A DNA stretch of 40,479 nucleotides from Micromonospora sicca. GTDB lineage: Bacteria; Actinomycetota; Actinomycetes; Mycobacteriales; Micromonosporaceae. Position numbers and translations under genes: made by a program. Shown here in pieces: positions 24,799 through 33,885 of the stretch. The notes under the pieces are model-generated. The model was not told the origin of the DNA, did not search any database, and was given only the letters and a program-made list of their open reading frames with translations. Location: positions 1 to 40,479 of the forward strand of contig NZ_QGKS01000173.1 of assembly GCF_003172935.1 (NCBI RefSeq), given 5' to 3'. The first letter of the stretch is position 1. Each line of letters opens with the position of its first letter.

Positions 24799-27290
24799 TG
24801 ACCGACGTAGCCAAGCAGACCGAGACCGTCACCCTCACCATCGACGGCGTCGAGGTCACCGCCCCCAAGGGCGCGCTGCTGATCCGGGTCGCCGAGCAGT
24901 TGGGCACCGAGATCCCGCGCTTCTGCGACCACCCGCTGCTGGCCCCGGCCGGCGCCTGCCGGCAGTGCCTGGTGGAGGTGGAGGGCCAGCGCAAGCCGGT
25001 CGCCTCCTGCACCCAGACGGTGGCCGACGGCATGGTGGTCCGCACCCAGCTCACCTCCCCGGTCGCGAAGAAGGCGCAGGAGGGGGTGATGGAGCTGCTG
25101 CTCCTCAACCACCCGCTGGACTGCCCGATGTGTGACAAGGGCGGCGAGTGCCCGCTGCAGAACCAGGCCATGTCCACCGGCCGCACCGACTCGCGCTTCC
25201 ACGAGCACAAGCGGGAGTACGAGAAGCCGATGGCGATCAGCACCCAGGTGCTGCTCGACCGCGAGCGCTGCGTGCTCTGCCAGCGCTGCACCCGGTTCTC
25301 CGAGGAGATCGCCGGCGACAAGTTCATCGACCTGATGGGCCGGTCGTCCGCCGAGGAGATCAACATCTACCGGGACGACGCGTACGGCGAGGAGGGCGAC
25401 GCGGGTGACGTGCCGTTCAACTCGTACTTCTCCGGGAACACCGTGCAGATCTGCCCGGTGGGCGCGCTGACCGGCGCGCAGTACCGGTTCCGGGCCCGCC
25501 CGTTCGACCTGGTCTCCAGCCCGAGCGTCTGCGAGCACTGCTCCGCCGGGTGCGCCCAGCGCACCGACTGGCGGCGCGGCAAGGTGCAGCGCCGGCTGGC
25601 CGGCGACGACCCGGCGGTGAACGAGGAGTGGAACTGCGACAAGGGGCGGTGGGCCTTCCAGTACACCCGCGCCTTCGACCGGATCACCACGCCGATGGTC
25701 CGCGACGAGCGGACCGGTGAGCTGCGCGAGGCGTCCTGGAGCGAGGCGCTGACCCGCGCCGCCGAGGGGCTGCGCGCCGCCCGGGACGGCGCTCGGGGCA
25801 CGGCGGTGCTCACCGGCGGCCGGCTGACCGTCGAGGACGCCTACGCGTACGCGAAGTTCGCCCGGGTCGCGCTGAACACCAACGACATCGACTTCCGGGC
25901 CCGGCCGGTCTCCCGCGAGGAGGCCGACTTCCTGGCCAGCAACGTCGCCGGGGTCACCGACGTCACCTACGCGGACGTGGAGAACGCGCCCGCGGTGGTG
26001 CTGGTCGGCCTGGAGCCGGAGGAGGAGTGCCCGATCCTCTTCCTGCGGCTGCGCAAGGCGTACCTGAAGAAGAAGCTCACGGTGTACGCGCTGGCGCCGT
26101 TCGCCACCCGCGGCCTGGAGAAGCTCGGCGCCAAGCTGGCCCGGGTCGTGCCGGGCGAGGAGGCCAGCGTGCTGGCCGAGCACGCCACGGTCGCCGAGGC
26201 GCTCAGCACGCCGGGCGCGATCCTGATCGTCGGCGAGCGGCTGGGCGCCGTGCCGGGCGGGCTCTCCGCCGCGGCGGGCATCGCCCGGCGTACCGGGGCG
26301 AAGTTGGCCTGGGTGCCGCGACGCGCGGGTGACCGCGGCGCGGTCGACGCGGGCTGCCTGCCCAACCTGCTCCCCGGTGGCCGCCCGGTCACCGAGCCGG
26401 CCGCCCGGGCCGAGCTCGGCGAGGCGTGGGACATCGCGGCCGGGGTGATCCCGAGCCAGGCCGGCCGGGACACCGACGGCATCCTCACCGCCGCCGCGAA
26501 CGGCCAGCTCGGCGCGCTGGTGGTGGCCGGCGTCGACCCGGCCGACCTGGCCGACCCGCGGCTGGCCGAGCAGGCCCTCGACGCGGTGCCGTTCCTGGTC
26601 AGCCTGGAACTGCGGATGAGCGCGGTGGCCCGCCGGGCGGACGTGGTCTTCCCGGTCGCCCCGGTGGTCGAGAAGGCCGGCAGCTTCCTCGACTGGGAGG
26701 GCCGGCTGCGGCCCTTCGAGGCCGTGCTGGAGACCGCCGCGATGACCGACGGCCGGGTGCTCGACGCGCTCGCCGCGCAGCTCGACGTCCGGCTCGGCAC
26801 CGGCGACGTGACGAGCGTCCGCCGGGAGCTCGGCGCGCTGCCGTCGACCCGGGTGGGCCGCCCGCCCGTCCCCACGGTCGAGCCGGCCGCCGTCCAACAG
26901 CCCGGACCGGGCGAGGCGGTGCTGGCCACCTGGCACCAGCTGATCGACCTGGGCAGCCTGACCGACGGCGACGAGCACCTCGCCGGCACCGCGCGCCCGC
27001 CGGTGGTCCGGCTGGGCAAGGGCACCGCCGAGGCGATCGGCGTCGCCGACGGTGACCCGGTCACGGTGGGCACCGACCGCGGGGCACTCACCCTGCCGGC
27101 GGCGATCACCGAGATGCCGGACGGCGTCGTCTGGCTGCCGACCAACTCACCCGGCTCGACCGTGCGGCGCAGCCTCGGCGCGACGTCCGGCACGGTCGTA
27201 CGGCTCAGCGCGCCCGCCGCGACCGGTCCGGTCGCCGCGGACGCGGCCGGTCGTCCGGGTCCCCTCCTCAACTCCGGGGGTATCCAGTGA
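24798..27290 (+). CDS. nuoG: NADH-quinone oxidoreductase subunit G
   Basis: NuoG is the largest peripheral subunit and carries several iron-sulfur clusters. The 830-residue protein has the N-terminal [2Fe-2S] N1b ligands C43, C54, C57, C71; N5 ligands H105, C109, C112, C118; N4 ligands C158, C161, C164 and C219; and an extra set C245, C248, C252, C280 that fits cluster N7, which only some bacteria have. The rest is a molybdopterin-oxidoreductase-like domain (about 285-680) and a C-terminal small domain (about 715-805) that bind no molybdenum cofactor in complex I. ATG 24798 shares one base with the nuoF stop. Its 3' end overlaps nuoH by 4 nt (GTGA). Confidence 0.96.
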   Translation: MTDVAKQTETVTLTIDGVEVTAPKGALLIRVAEQLGTEIPRFCDHPLLAPAGACRQCLVEVEGQRKPVASCTQTVADGMVVRTQLTSPVAKKAQEGVMELLLLNHPLDCPMCDKGGECPLQNQAMSTGRTDSRFHEHKREYEKPMAISTQVLLDRERCVLCQRCTRFSEEIAGDKFIDLMGRSSAEEINIYRDDAYGEEGDAGDVPFNSYFSGNTVQICPVGALTGAQYRFRARPFDLVSSPSVCEHCSAGCAQRTDWRRGKVQRRLAGDDPAVNEEWNCDKGRWAFQYTRAFDRITTPMVRDERTGELREASWSEALTRAAEGLRAARDGARGTAVLTGGRLTVEDAYAYAKFARVALNTNDIDFRARPVSREEADFLASNVAGVTDVTYADVENAPAVVLVGLEPEEECPILFLRLRKAYLKKKLTVYALAPFATRGLEKLGAKLARVVPGEEASVLAEHATVAEALSTPGAILIVGERLGAVPGGLSAAAGIARRTGAKLAWVPRRAGDRGAVDAGCLPNLLPGGRPVTEPAARAELGEAWDIAAGVIPSQAGRDTDGILTAAANGQLGALVVAGVDPADLADPRLAEQALDAVPFLVSLELRMSAVARRADVVFPVAPVVEKAGSFLDWEGRLRPFEAVLETAAMTDGRVLDALAAQLDVRLGTGDVTSVRRELGALPSTRVGRPPVPTVEPAAVQQPGPGEAVLATWHQLIDLGSLTDGDEHLAGTARPPVVRLGKGTAEAIGVADGDPVTVGTDRGALTLPAAITEMPDGVVWLPTNSPGSTVRRSLGATSGTVVRLSAPAATGPVAADAAGRPGPLLNSGGIQ

Positions 27291-28642
27291 ACGCCCTCTA
27301 CCTGGCGCAGGATCCGACGCTGGCGGACTTCGGCAAGGATCCGTGGTGGCTGGTCCTCGGCAAGATCGTCTTCGCCTTCGTCTTCGGTCTGCTGGCCACG
27401 CTGCTCGGCGTCTGGTTCGAGCGCCGGGTCGTCGGCTACATGCAGGTCCGGCCCGGCCCCAACCAGGTCGGCCCGTTCGGCCTGCTCCAGACGCTCGCCG
27501 ACGGCCTGAAGATGGCCTTCAAGGAGGACATCCTGCCGCGGACGGCGGACAAGGTGGTCTTCTTCTTCGCGCCGACCATCTCGGTGATCTGCGCGGTCAC
27601 CTCGCTGTCGGTGGTGCCGTTCGGCCCGATGGTCAGCATCTTCGGCCACCACACGCCGCTGCAGGTCACCGACGTGTCGGTGGCGGTGCTGGTGATCCTC
27701 GCCTGCTCCTCGATGGGCATCTACGGCATCGTGCTCGGCGGTTGGGCCTCTGGCTCGACGTACCCGCTGCTCGGTGGCCTCCGCTCCAGCGCCCAGATGA
27801 TCTCGTACGAGGTCGCGATGGGGCTGAGCATCGTGGCGGTGTTCATGACCGCCGGCACGATGTCCACCAGCGGGATCGTCGCCGCGCAGGCGCACGGCAC
27901 GCGGCTGAGCCTCGGCGGCTGGGAGGTCGCCGCACCCGGCTGGTACGCGATCCTGCTGCTGCCCAGCTTCATCATCTTCTTCATCGCCACCGTCGGTGAG
28001 ACCAACCGGGCGCCGTTCGACCTGCCCGAGGCGGAGTCGGAGCTGGTCGCGGGCTTCATGACCGAGTACAGCTCGCTGAAGTTCGCGCTGTTCATGCTCT
28101 CCGAGTACGTCTCGATGGTGACCATGTCCGCGGTCACCACCACGCTCTTCCTCGGCGGGTGGCGGGCGCCGGCGCCGATCACCACCTTCTGGGCCGGCGC
28201 CAACTCCGGTTGGTGGCCGATGCTCTGGTTCTTCGGCAAGGTGCTGATCCTGGTCTTCGTCTTCGTCTGGCTGCGGGGCACCCTGCCCCGGCTCCGCTAC
28301 GACCAGTTCATGCGCTTCGGCTGGAAGGTCCTGCTGCCGATCAACCTGGTCTGGATCCTGGTCCTGTCCGGGCTGCGCTCGATCGAGGACTGGCAGTCCC
28401 GGGACCGGCTGCTCGCCACCGCGATCGGCGCGGGCGTGCTGCTGCTGGCCACGCTCTTCTGGCCCAGTCGCAGGCGGGAGCCGAGGCCGACGCTCCAGGA
28501 ACAGGTCAACAGCCGTCCGCACGGCAGCTTCCCGCTGCCCCCGATGGACCTGCAGGTACCACCGAGCCCGCGCACCAAGCGCGTGGTCGCCGAGCGGGAG
28601 CCGGCCAACGTCGCCGCCGGCTCGGACTCCAGGGAGGTGTGA
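27287..28642 (+). CDS. nuoH: NADH-quinone oxidoreductase subunit H
   Basis: NuoH is the membrane subunit that, with NuoB and NuoD, forms the quinone chamber and links it to proton pumping. The 451-residue protein has about eight to nine membrane segments and the family blocks [24 protein letters not shown] (about 45-68) and [21 protein letters not shown] with [15 protein letters not shown]. Acidic residues in the latter lie in the loop contacting the quinone site. A hydrophilic C-terminal extension of about 60 residues (from near 393) ends the protein and is common in actinobacteria. GTG 27287 lies in the nuoG stop (GTGA). nuoI begins 1 nt after its stop. Confidence 0.96.
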   Translation: MNALYLAQDPTLADFGKDPWWLVLGKIVFAFVFGLLATLLGVWFERRVVGYMQVRPGPNQVGPFGLLQTLADGLKMAFKEDILPRTADKVVFFFAPTISVICAVTSLSVVPFGPMVSIFGHHTPLQVTDVSVAVLVILACSSMGIYGIVLGGWASGSTYPLLGGLRSSAQMISYEVAMGLSIVAVFMTAGTMSTSGIVAAQAHGTRLSLGGWEVAAPGWYAILLLPSFIIFFIATVGETNRAPFDLPEAESELVAGFMTEYSSLKFALFMLSEYVSMVTMSAVTTTLFLGGWRAPAPITTFWAGANSGWWPMLWFFGKVLILVFVFVWLRGTLPRLRYDQFMRFGWKVLLPINLVWILVLSGLRSIEDWQSRDRLLATAIGAGVLLLATLFWPSRRREPRPTLQEQVNSRPHGSFPLPPMDLQVPPSPRTKRVVAEREPANVAAGSDSREV

Positions 28643-28643
28643 C

Positions 28644-29285
28644 GTGGGCGCGATCACCGGAACGTTCAAGGGCTTCGGAGTCACCTTCTCGCACATGTTC
28701 AGGAAGGTCGTCACCACCGACTACCCGTTCAAGCCGCCGGTGTCGGCGCCGCGCTACCACGGGCGGCACATCCTCAACCGGCACCCGGACGGGCTGGAGA
28801 AGTGCATCGGCTGCGAGCTGTGCGCCTGGGCCTGCCCGGCGGACGCGATCTACGTGGAGGGTGGCGACAACACCGAGGAGCAGCGCTTCTCCCCGGGTGA
28901 GCGGTACGCCAGCGTCTACCAGATCAACTACGCCCGGTGCATCTTCTGCGGGCTCTGCATCGAGGCCTGCCCGACCCGTTCGCTCACCATGAGCAACGAG
29001 TACGAGCTGGCCCGGGACAACCGGCAGGACCTGATCTTCACCAAGGAGCAGCTGCTCGCGCCGCTGCTGCCGGGGATGGAGCAGCCGCCGCACCCGATGC
29101 GGCTGGGTGACAGCGAGAAGGACTACTACATCGGTTCGCTGACCAACCCGGGCACCTCGGCCGGTGCCGAGCACTCGCCGATGGGCCCCGGTCGGTACCA
29201 GGTGGAGGAGCACCCCGGCGTGACCTTCCCCGGCGCCGAGCAGGCGGCCCAGCGGGCAGCGGCAGGCAAGGGAGACGGCGCATGA
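28644..29285 (+). CDS. nuoI: NADH-quinone oxidoreductase subunit I
   Basis: NuoI carries [4Fe-4S] clusters N6a and N6b on the path to N2. Both ferredoxin motifs are complete: C54-x2-C57-x2-C60-x3-C64 ([11 protein letters not shown]) and C99-x2-C102-x2-C105-x3-C109 ([11 protein letters not shown]). The 213-residue protein has a Pro/Gly/Ala-rich C-terminal extension after about residue 160. GTG 28644 follows GGGAGG at a good spacing of about 6 nt, located at the end of nuoH. Its stop overlaps the nuoJ start (ATGA). Confidence 0.96.
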   Translation: MGAITGTFKGFGVTFSHMFRKVVTTDYPFKPPVSAPRYHGRHILNRHPDGLEKCIGCELCAWACPADAIYVEGGDNTEEQRFSPGERYASVYQINYARCIFCGLCIEACPTRSLTMSNEYELARDNRQDLIFTKEQLLAPLLPGMEQPPHPMRLGDSEKDYYIGSLTNPGTSAGAEHSPMGPGRYQVEEHPGVTFPGAEQAAQRAAAGKGDGA

Positions 29286-30055
29286 CCACGCAGACGGTGC
29301 TCGCCGAGGCGGCCTCGGTCTCCGGCGGCGAGGCGGTGACCTTCTGGATCCTGGCCCCGCTGGCGCTGATCGGCGCGATCGGCATGGTCTGGGCCCGCAA
29401 CGCGGTGCACTCCGCGCTCTGGCTGGTGCTGACCATGCTCTGCCTGGGCGTGTTCTACGTGCTCCAGGCGGGTCCGTTCATCGGCATGGTGCAGATCATC
29501 GTCTACACCGGCGCGATCATGATGCTCTTCCTGTTCGTGCTGATGCTGGTCGGCCGGGACGCCTCGGACTCGCTGATCGAGACGCTGCGCGGGCAGCGGA
29601 CCGCCGCGGTCCTGCTCGGGCTCGGCTTCGCCGGCCTGGTTGGCAGCGGCCTCTACCGGGCCCTGCACGGCGTCCGGGCGGTCGGCCTGGAACAGGCCAA
29701 CGCCGAGGGCAACGTGCAGGGCATCGCCCGGCTGCTCTTCACCAAGTACGTCTTCGCCTTCGAGCTGACCTCGGCGCTGCTGATCACGGCCGCGGTCGGC
29801 GCGATGGTGCTGGCGCACGTGGAGCGGCGCAAGGAGGACCGGATGGACCAGGTCGCCACCATGAAGGCCCGGTTCCGCCCCGGCAACTACCCCGGTCCGA
29901 AGCCCGGTCCGGGCGTCTTCGCCACCTCCTCCTCGGTGGCCACCCCGGCCCGCCTGCCCGACGGCCGGCTGACCGAGCGCAGCACGCCGGACATCCTGCC
30001 GGTCCGTGAGCTGACCGCCGAGGAGACCTCGCTGAAGGGGACGGACAAGAAATGA
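29282..30055 (+). CDS. nuoJ: NADH-quinone oxidoreductase subunit J
   Basis: NuoJ is a membrane subunit next to NuoK and NuoA, with an essential pi-bulge helix. The 257-residue protein has five membrane segments (about 17-38, 42-61, 68-88, 104-124 and 154-176). The family block [34 protein letters not shown] covers the third segment. It is followed by a cytoplasmic tail of about 80 residues rich in Pro, Gly and charge, longer than in E. coli (184 residues) and typical for actinobacteria. The start ATG overlaps the nuoI stop (ATGA) and the stop overlaps the nuoK start (ATGA). Confidence 0.95.
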   Translation: MTTQTVLAEAASVSGGEAVTFWILAPLALIGAIGMVWARNAVHSALWLVLTMLCLGVFYVLQAGPFIGMVQIIVYTGAIMMLFLFVLMLVGRDASDSLIETLRGQRTAAVLLGLGFAGLVGSGLYRALHGVRAVGLEQANAEGNVQGIARLLFTKYVFAFELTSALLITAAVGAMVLAHVERRKEDRMDQVATMKARFRPGNYPGPKPGPGVFATSSSVATPARLPDGRLTERSTPDILPVRELTAEETSLKGTDKK

Positions 30056-30351
30056 CCCCCGACTACTACCTGATCCTCGCCGCGGTGCTGTTCACCATCG
30101 GCGCCGTCGGGGTGCTGGTCCGGCGTAATGCCATCGTGCTGTTCATGTGCGTCGAGCTGATGCTCAACGCGGCCAACCTGACGCTGGTCACCTTCAGCCG
30201 GATCAACGGTGACCTCAACGGTCAGATCATGGCGTTCTTCGTGATGGTGGTGGCGGCGGCCGAGGTCGTGGTCGGGCTCGCGATCATCATGTCGATCTTC
30301 CGGACTCGACGCTCGGCGAGCGTCGACGACGCCAACCTGCTCAAGTACTAA
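30052..30351 (+). CDS. nuoK: NADH-quinone oxidoreductase subunit K
   Basis: NuoK is a small membrane subunit (three segments, about 3-22, 28-50 and 61-83) related to Mrp antiporter subunit C and part of a proton channel. The 99-residue protein contains the two buried glutamates of the family, in [18 protein letters not shown] and [15 protein letters not shown]. The length is normal (about 100). The start overlaps nuoJ by ATGA. An 11-nt gap before nuoL contains AAGGGG, the ribosome site of nuoL. Confidence 0.96.
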   Translation: MTPDYYLILAAVLFTIGAVGVLVRRNAIVLFMCVELMLNAANLTLVTFSRINGDLNGQIMAFFVMVVAAAEVVVGLAIIMSIFRTRRSASVDDANLLKY

Positions 30352-30362
30352 GGGGCAAGCAA

Positions 30363-32288
30363 GTGGAAGAGACTGTGCGGTACGCAGAGGCCACGGGCTT
30401 GCTGGGCAGCGTCTGGCTGCTCGTGGCGATCCCGCTGGTAAGCGCGGCGATCCTGCTGCTGCTCGGCCGGCGGGCCGACCGCTGGGGGCACTGGCTGGGG
30501 GTGGCCGCCATCGGCGCCGCCTTCGTGCTCGGCCTGACCTACTTCTTCCAGCTGCGTGGCCTGGAGAACAAGTCGGTCGAGCAGAGCCTGTGGCAGTTCA
30601 TCTCGGTCGGCGACTTCAAGGTGGACTTCGGCCTGCTCTTCGACCCGCTGGCCGCGGTCTTCGTGCTGCTGATCACCGGGGTGGGCTTCCTGATCCACCT
30701 CTACGCGGTCGAGTACATGGCGCACGACGAGGGCCGCCGGCGGTTCTTCGCGTACTTCAACCTCTTCGTCGCCGCGATGCTCCTGCTGGTGCTCGGCAAC
30801 AACTACGTGATGCTGTACTTCGGCTGGGAGGGCGTCGGTCTGGCGTCGTACCTGCTGATCTCCTTCTGGTACGGACGGCCGAGCGCGGCCACCGCGGGCA
30901 AGAAGGCCTTCCTGATGAACCGGGTCGGCGACGCCGGCCTGGCCATCGGCATCTTCGTCATGTTCGCCACCCTCGGCACCACCCAGTACGACGAGGTCTT
31001 CAACGGCGTGGGCGCGCTGACCGGCACCACCGTGCTGGTGCTCGGCCTGCTGCTGCTGCTCGGCGCGGCCGGCAAGTCCGGCCAGTTCCCGCTCCAGGCG
31101 TGGCTGCCGGACGCGATGGAGGGCCCGACCCCGGTGTCGGCGCTCATCCACGCGGCCACCATGGTCACCGCGGGCGTCTACCTGATCGCCCGCTCCAACC
31201 CGATCTTCTCGGCCAACCACACCCTGCAGCTCGTGGTGGTCAGCGTCGGGGCGCTCACCCTGCTGATGGGCTGCCTCATCGGCGCGGCCAAGGACGACAT
31301 CAAGCGGGTGCTGGCCTGGTCCACGGTCAGCCAGATCGGCTACATGTTCCTCGGCGTCGGGCTCGGCGGCGGGGCGTACGCGCTGGCCATCGTGCACCTG
31401 CTGGCGCACGGCTTCTTCAAGGCCAACATGTTCCTCGGCGCCGGCTCGGTGATGCACGGCATGAACGACCAGGTGGACATCCGCCGCTTCGGCAACCTGT
31501 CCAAGTACATGAAGGCCACCTGGCTGACCTTCATGATGGGCTGGCTCGCCATCATCGGCATGTTCCCGTTCTCCGGCTTCTTCTCCAAGGAGCCGATCAT
31601 CGTGGCCGCGTTCGAGCGGGAGGGCTGGACCGCCTGGCTCTTCGGCGGCGCGGCGCTGCTCGGCGCCGGGCTCACCGCCTTCTACATGACCCGGCTCTTC
31701 GTGCTCACCTTCCACGGCCCGGCCCGCTGGACCGAGGACATCGAGCACCCGCACGAGTCGCCGAAGCTGATGACCATCCCGCTGGTCCTGCTCGCGATCG
31801 GGTCGGTCGGCGCCGGCTTCCTGCTCGCCACTTCCGTGCCGGACTGGCTGCAGGCCACCGGCGGGCTGGGCGGCCAGGAGGAGGGGCACGAGGCGGTCCT
31901 CGCGCACTGGCTGATCACCGCGCTCTCGCTGCTGGTCACCGTGCTCGGCGCCGGGCTGGCCTGGGCGCTGTTCCGCACCGGCACGGCCACCGCGCCGCAG
32001 CCGGCCGGCGTGCTGGTCACCGCCGCCCGCCGGAACCTCTACACGGACGCCGTCAACGAGGCGGTCTTCGAGAAGCCGGGCATCTTCCTCACCCGGGCGC
32101 TGGTCTTCCTCGACAACCGGGGCGTCGACGGGCTGGTCAACGGCCTCGCCGCCGCGGTGGGCGGTGGATCGGGCCGGCTCCGGCGGCTGCAGACCGGCTT
32201 CGTGCGGTCGTACGCGACCTCGATCCTGACCGGCGCGCTGCTCGTGGTGGCGGCGTTCCTGGCGGTGCAGGCGGGGTGGCTGGCGTGA
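30363..32288 (+). CDS. nuoL: NADH-quinone oxidoreductase subunit L
   Basis: NuoL is the most distal antiporter-like proton-pumping subunit and has the long lateral helix along the membrane arm. The 641-residue protein has about 16 membrane segments. Key pump residues are visible: Glu156 in MLYFGWEGVGLASYLL, the Lys/His pair in AAGKSGQFPLQAWLPDAMEGPTPVSALIHAATMV, and the Lys of DDIKRVLAWSTVSQIGYMF. GTG 30363 is 7 nt after AAGGGG. The 64 nt after the gene are covered by a 22-codon mini-ORF that runs to nuoM. Confidence 0.96.
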   Translation: MEETVRYAEATGLLGSVWLLVAIPLVSAAILLLLGRRADRWGHWLGVAAIGAAFVLGLTYFFQLRGLENKSVEQSLWQFISVGDFKVDFGLLFDPLAAVFVLLITGVGFLIHLYAVEYMAHDEGRRRFFAYFNLFVAAMLLLVLGNNYVMLYFGWEGVGLASYLLISFWYGRPSAATAGKKAFLMNRVGDAGLAIGIFVMFATLGTTQYDEVFNGVGALTGTTVLVLGLLLLLGAAGKSGQFPLQAWLPDAMEGPTPVSALIHAATMVTAGVYLIARSNPIFSANHTLQLVVVSVGALTLLMGCLIGAAKDDIKRVLAWSTVSQIGYMFLGVGLGGGAYALAIVHLLAHGFFKANMFLGAGSVMHGMNDQVDIRRFGNLSKYMKATWLTFMMGWLAIIGMFPFSGFFSKEPIIVAAFEREGWTAWLFGGAALLGAGLTAFYMTRLFVLTFHGPARWTEDIEHPHESPKLMTIPLVLLAIGSVGAGFLLATSVPDWLQATGGLGGQEEGHEAVLAHWLITALSLLVTVLGAGLAWALFRTGTATAPQPAGVLVTAARRNLYTDAVNEAVFEKPGIFLTRALVFLDNRGVDGLVNGLAAAVGGGSGRLRRLQTGFVRSYATSILTGALLVVAAFLAVQAGWLA

Positions 32289-32353
32289 TCGACCTCAACA
32301 CGACCGCCCCCGCCGGCGGGCCACGCAGTCACGACGGAGGTAAGGCCGAATAA
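32285..32353 (+). CDS. 22-codon mini-ORF bridging nuoL and nuoM
   Basis: A GTG inside the nuoL stop region (GTGA overlap) begins a 22-codon frame (MIDLNTTAPAGG...GGKAE) whose TAA shares its last A with the nuoM ATG (TAATG). GGAGG, the nuoM ribosome site, lies within it. The peptide has no known match. Together with the nuoD-nuoE mini-ORF it leaves no sizeable untranslated gap in the operon, so it may serve translational coupling. Confidence 0.35.
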   Translation: MIDLNTTAPAGGPRSHDGGKAE

Positions 32354-33885
32354 TGTCCAACTTCCCGTTCCTCTCGGTGCTGACCGTGGCACCGCTGGTC
32401 GGCGCACTGGTCGTGGCCCTGCTGCCGCGCCGCTCGCCCGAGCTGGCCAAGCAGGTGGCGTTCGGCTGGTCGCTGCTGGTGCTGGTGCTGTCGGTGATCA
32501 TGTGGATCACCTTCCAGGCCGACGGTGACCGGTTCCAGTTCCGCGAGTCGTACCCGTGGATCCCGAACTGGGGCGTCAACTTCACCTTCGCCGCCGACGG
32601 CATCGCGCTGGTCATGCTGATGCTGATCGCGATCCTGGTGCCGCTGGTGATCCTGGCGTCGTGGCACGACGCCGAGTCGTCGAAGCGCTCCGTGCCGGTC
32701 TACTTCGCCCTGCTGCTCGTCCTCGAGTGCACGATGATCGGCGTCTTCGCCGCCGCCGACGTCTTCCTGTTCTACGTGTTCTTCGAGGTCATGCTCGTGC
32801 CGATGTACTTCCTCATCGGCAGCTACGGCGGCCACCAGCGGCAGTACGCGGCGGTGAAGTTCTTCCTCTACTCCCTGGTCGGCGGCCTGTTCATGCTGGC
32901 CGCGGTGATCGGCCTCTGGGTGGTCGGCGGGAAGACCTTCGACTGGCAGGCGCTGAGCCAGGTGGACATCTCCACCGGCACCGCCCGCTGGCTCTTCCTC
33001 GGCTTCTTCCTCGCCTTCGCGATCAAGGCGCCCTTCTTCCCGTTCCACACCTGGCTGCCGGACGCCGGTGGCGCGGCCCCGGCCGGCGCGGCGGCGCTGC
33101 TGGTCGGCGTGCTCGACAAGGTCGGCACGTTCGGCATCCTGCGGTACTGCCTGCCGCTGTTCCCCGAGGCGTCGCGCTGGTTCGCGCCGTGGGCGCTGGC
33201 GCTCGGAGTGATCGGCATCATCTACGCCGCGCTGCTGGCGGTCGGCCAGAACGACCTCAAGCGGCTGGTGTCGTACACCTCGATCGCGCACTTCGGCTTC
33301 ATCGGCGTGGGCATCTTCGCCTTCACCACCCAGGCCGGCACCGGCGCGGTGCTCTACATGCTCAACCACGGCCTCGCCACCGGCCTGCTCTTCCTGGTGG
33401 TGGGCATGCTGATCGCGCGCCGCGGCTCGGCCCTGATCAGCGACTTCGGCGGCGCCGGCAAGCTCGTCCCGGTGCTGGCCGGGGTGCTCTTCTTCGCCGG
33501 TCTCGCCTCGCTGGCGCTGCCCGGCACCGCGCCGTTCGTCTCCGAGTTCCTGGTGCTGATCGGCACCTTCACCACCAACAAGCCGGTCGCGGTGATCGCC
33601 ACGCTCGGCATCATCCTGGCCGCCGCGTACGTGCTGTGGATGGTGCAGCGCACCACCCAGGGCACCCTCAACCCGGCCCTGACCGAGGTCGAGGGCATGC
33701 GCCGCGACCTCACCCTGCGCGAGAAGGTCGTGGTCGCCCCGCTGATCGCGCTGATCGTGCTGCTCGGCTTCTATCCCAAGCCGGTCACCGATGTCATCAA
33801 CCCCGCCGTCCGCGCGACCATGCAGGACGTCGGTCGGACCGATCCCGCCCCGACGGTCGGCAGCGTCCAGGAGGCCGCAAAATGA
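32353..33885 (+). CDS. nuoM: NADH-quinone oxidoreductase subunit M
   Basis: NuoM is the middle antiporter-like proton-pumping subunit. The 510-residue protein has about 14 membrane segments, with the functional Glu in FLFYVFFEVMLVPMYFLIG (about residue 144), the HTWLPDAGGAAPAGAAALLVG region, and the Lys in QNDLKRLVSYTSIAHFGFIGVG. The C-terminus is a short Pro/Thr/Val-rich tail. The ATG at 32353 shares its A with the stop of the mini-ORF before it; GGAGG lies about 13 nt upstream. Its stop overlaps the nuoN start by ATGA. Nothing unusual in the sequence. Confidence 0.96.
   Translation: MSNFPFLSVLTVAPLVGALVVALLPRRSPELAKQVAFGWSLLVLVLSVIMWITFQADGDRFQFRESYPWIPNWGVNFTFAADGIALVMLMLIAILVPLVILASWHDAESSKRSVPVYFALLLVLECTMIGVFAAADVFLFYVFFEVMLVPMYFLIGSYGGHQRQYAAVKFFLYSLVGGLFMLAAVIGLWVVGGKTFDWQALSQVDISTGTARWLFLGFFLAFAIKAPFFPFHTWLPDAGGAAPAGAAALLVGVLDKVGTFGILRYCLPLFPEASRWFAPWALALGVIGIIYAALLAVGQNDLKRLVSYTSIAHFGFIGVGIFAFTTQAGTGAVLYMLNHGLATGLLFLVVGMLIARRGSALISDFGGAGKLVPVLAGVLFFAGLASLALPGTAPFVSEFLVLIGTFTTNKPVAVIATLGIILAAAYVLWMVQRTTQGTLNPALTEVEGMRRDLTLREKVVVAPLIALIVLLGFYPKPVTDVINPAVRATMQDVGRTDPAPTVGSVQEAAK

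Noticed and set aside
32556..33881. A 5' extension of nuoN through nuoM
   Set aside because: That frame overlaps nuoM completely and is Arg/His-rich shadow sequence; nuoN starts at the ATGA overlap at 33882.
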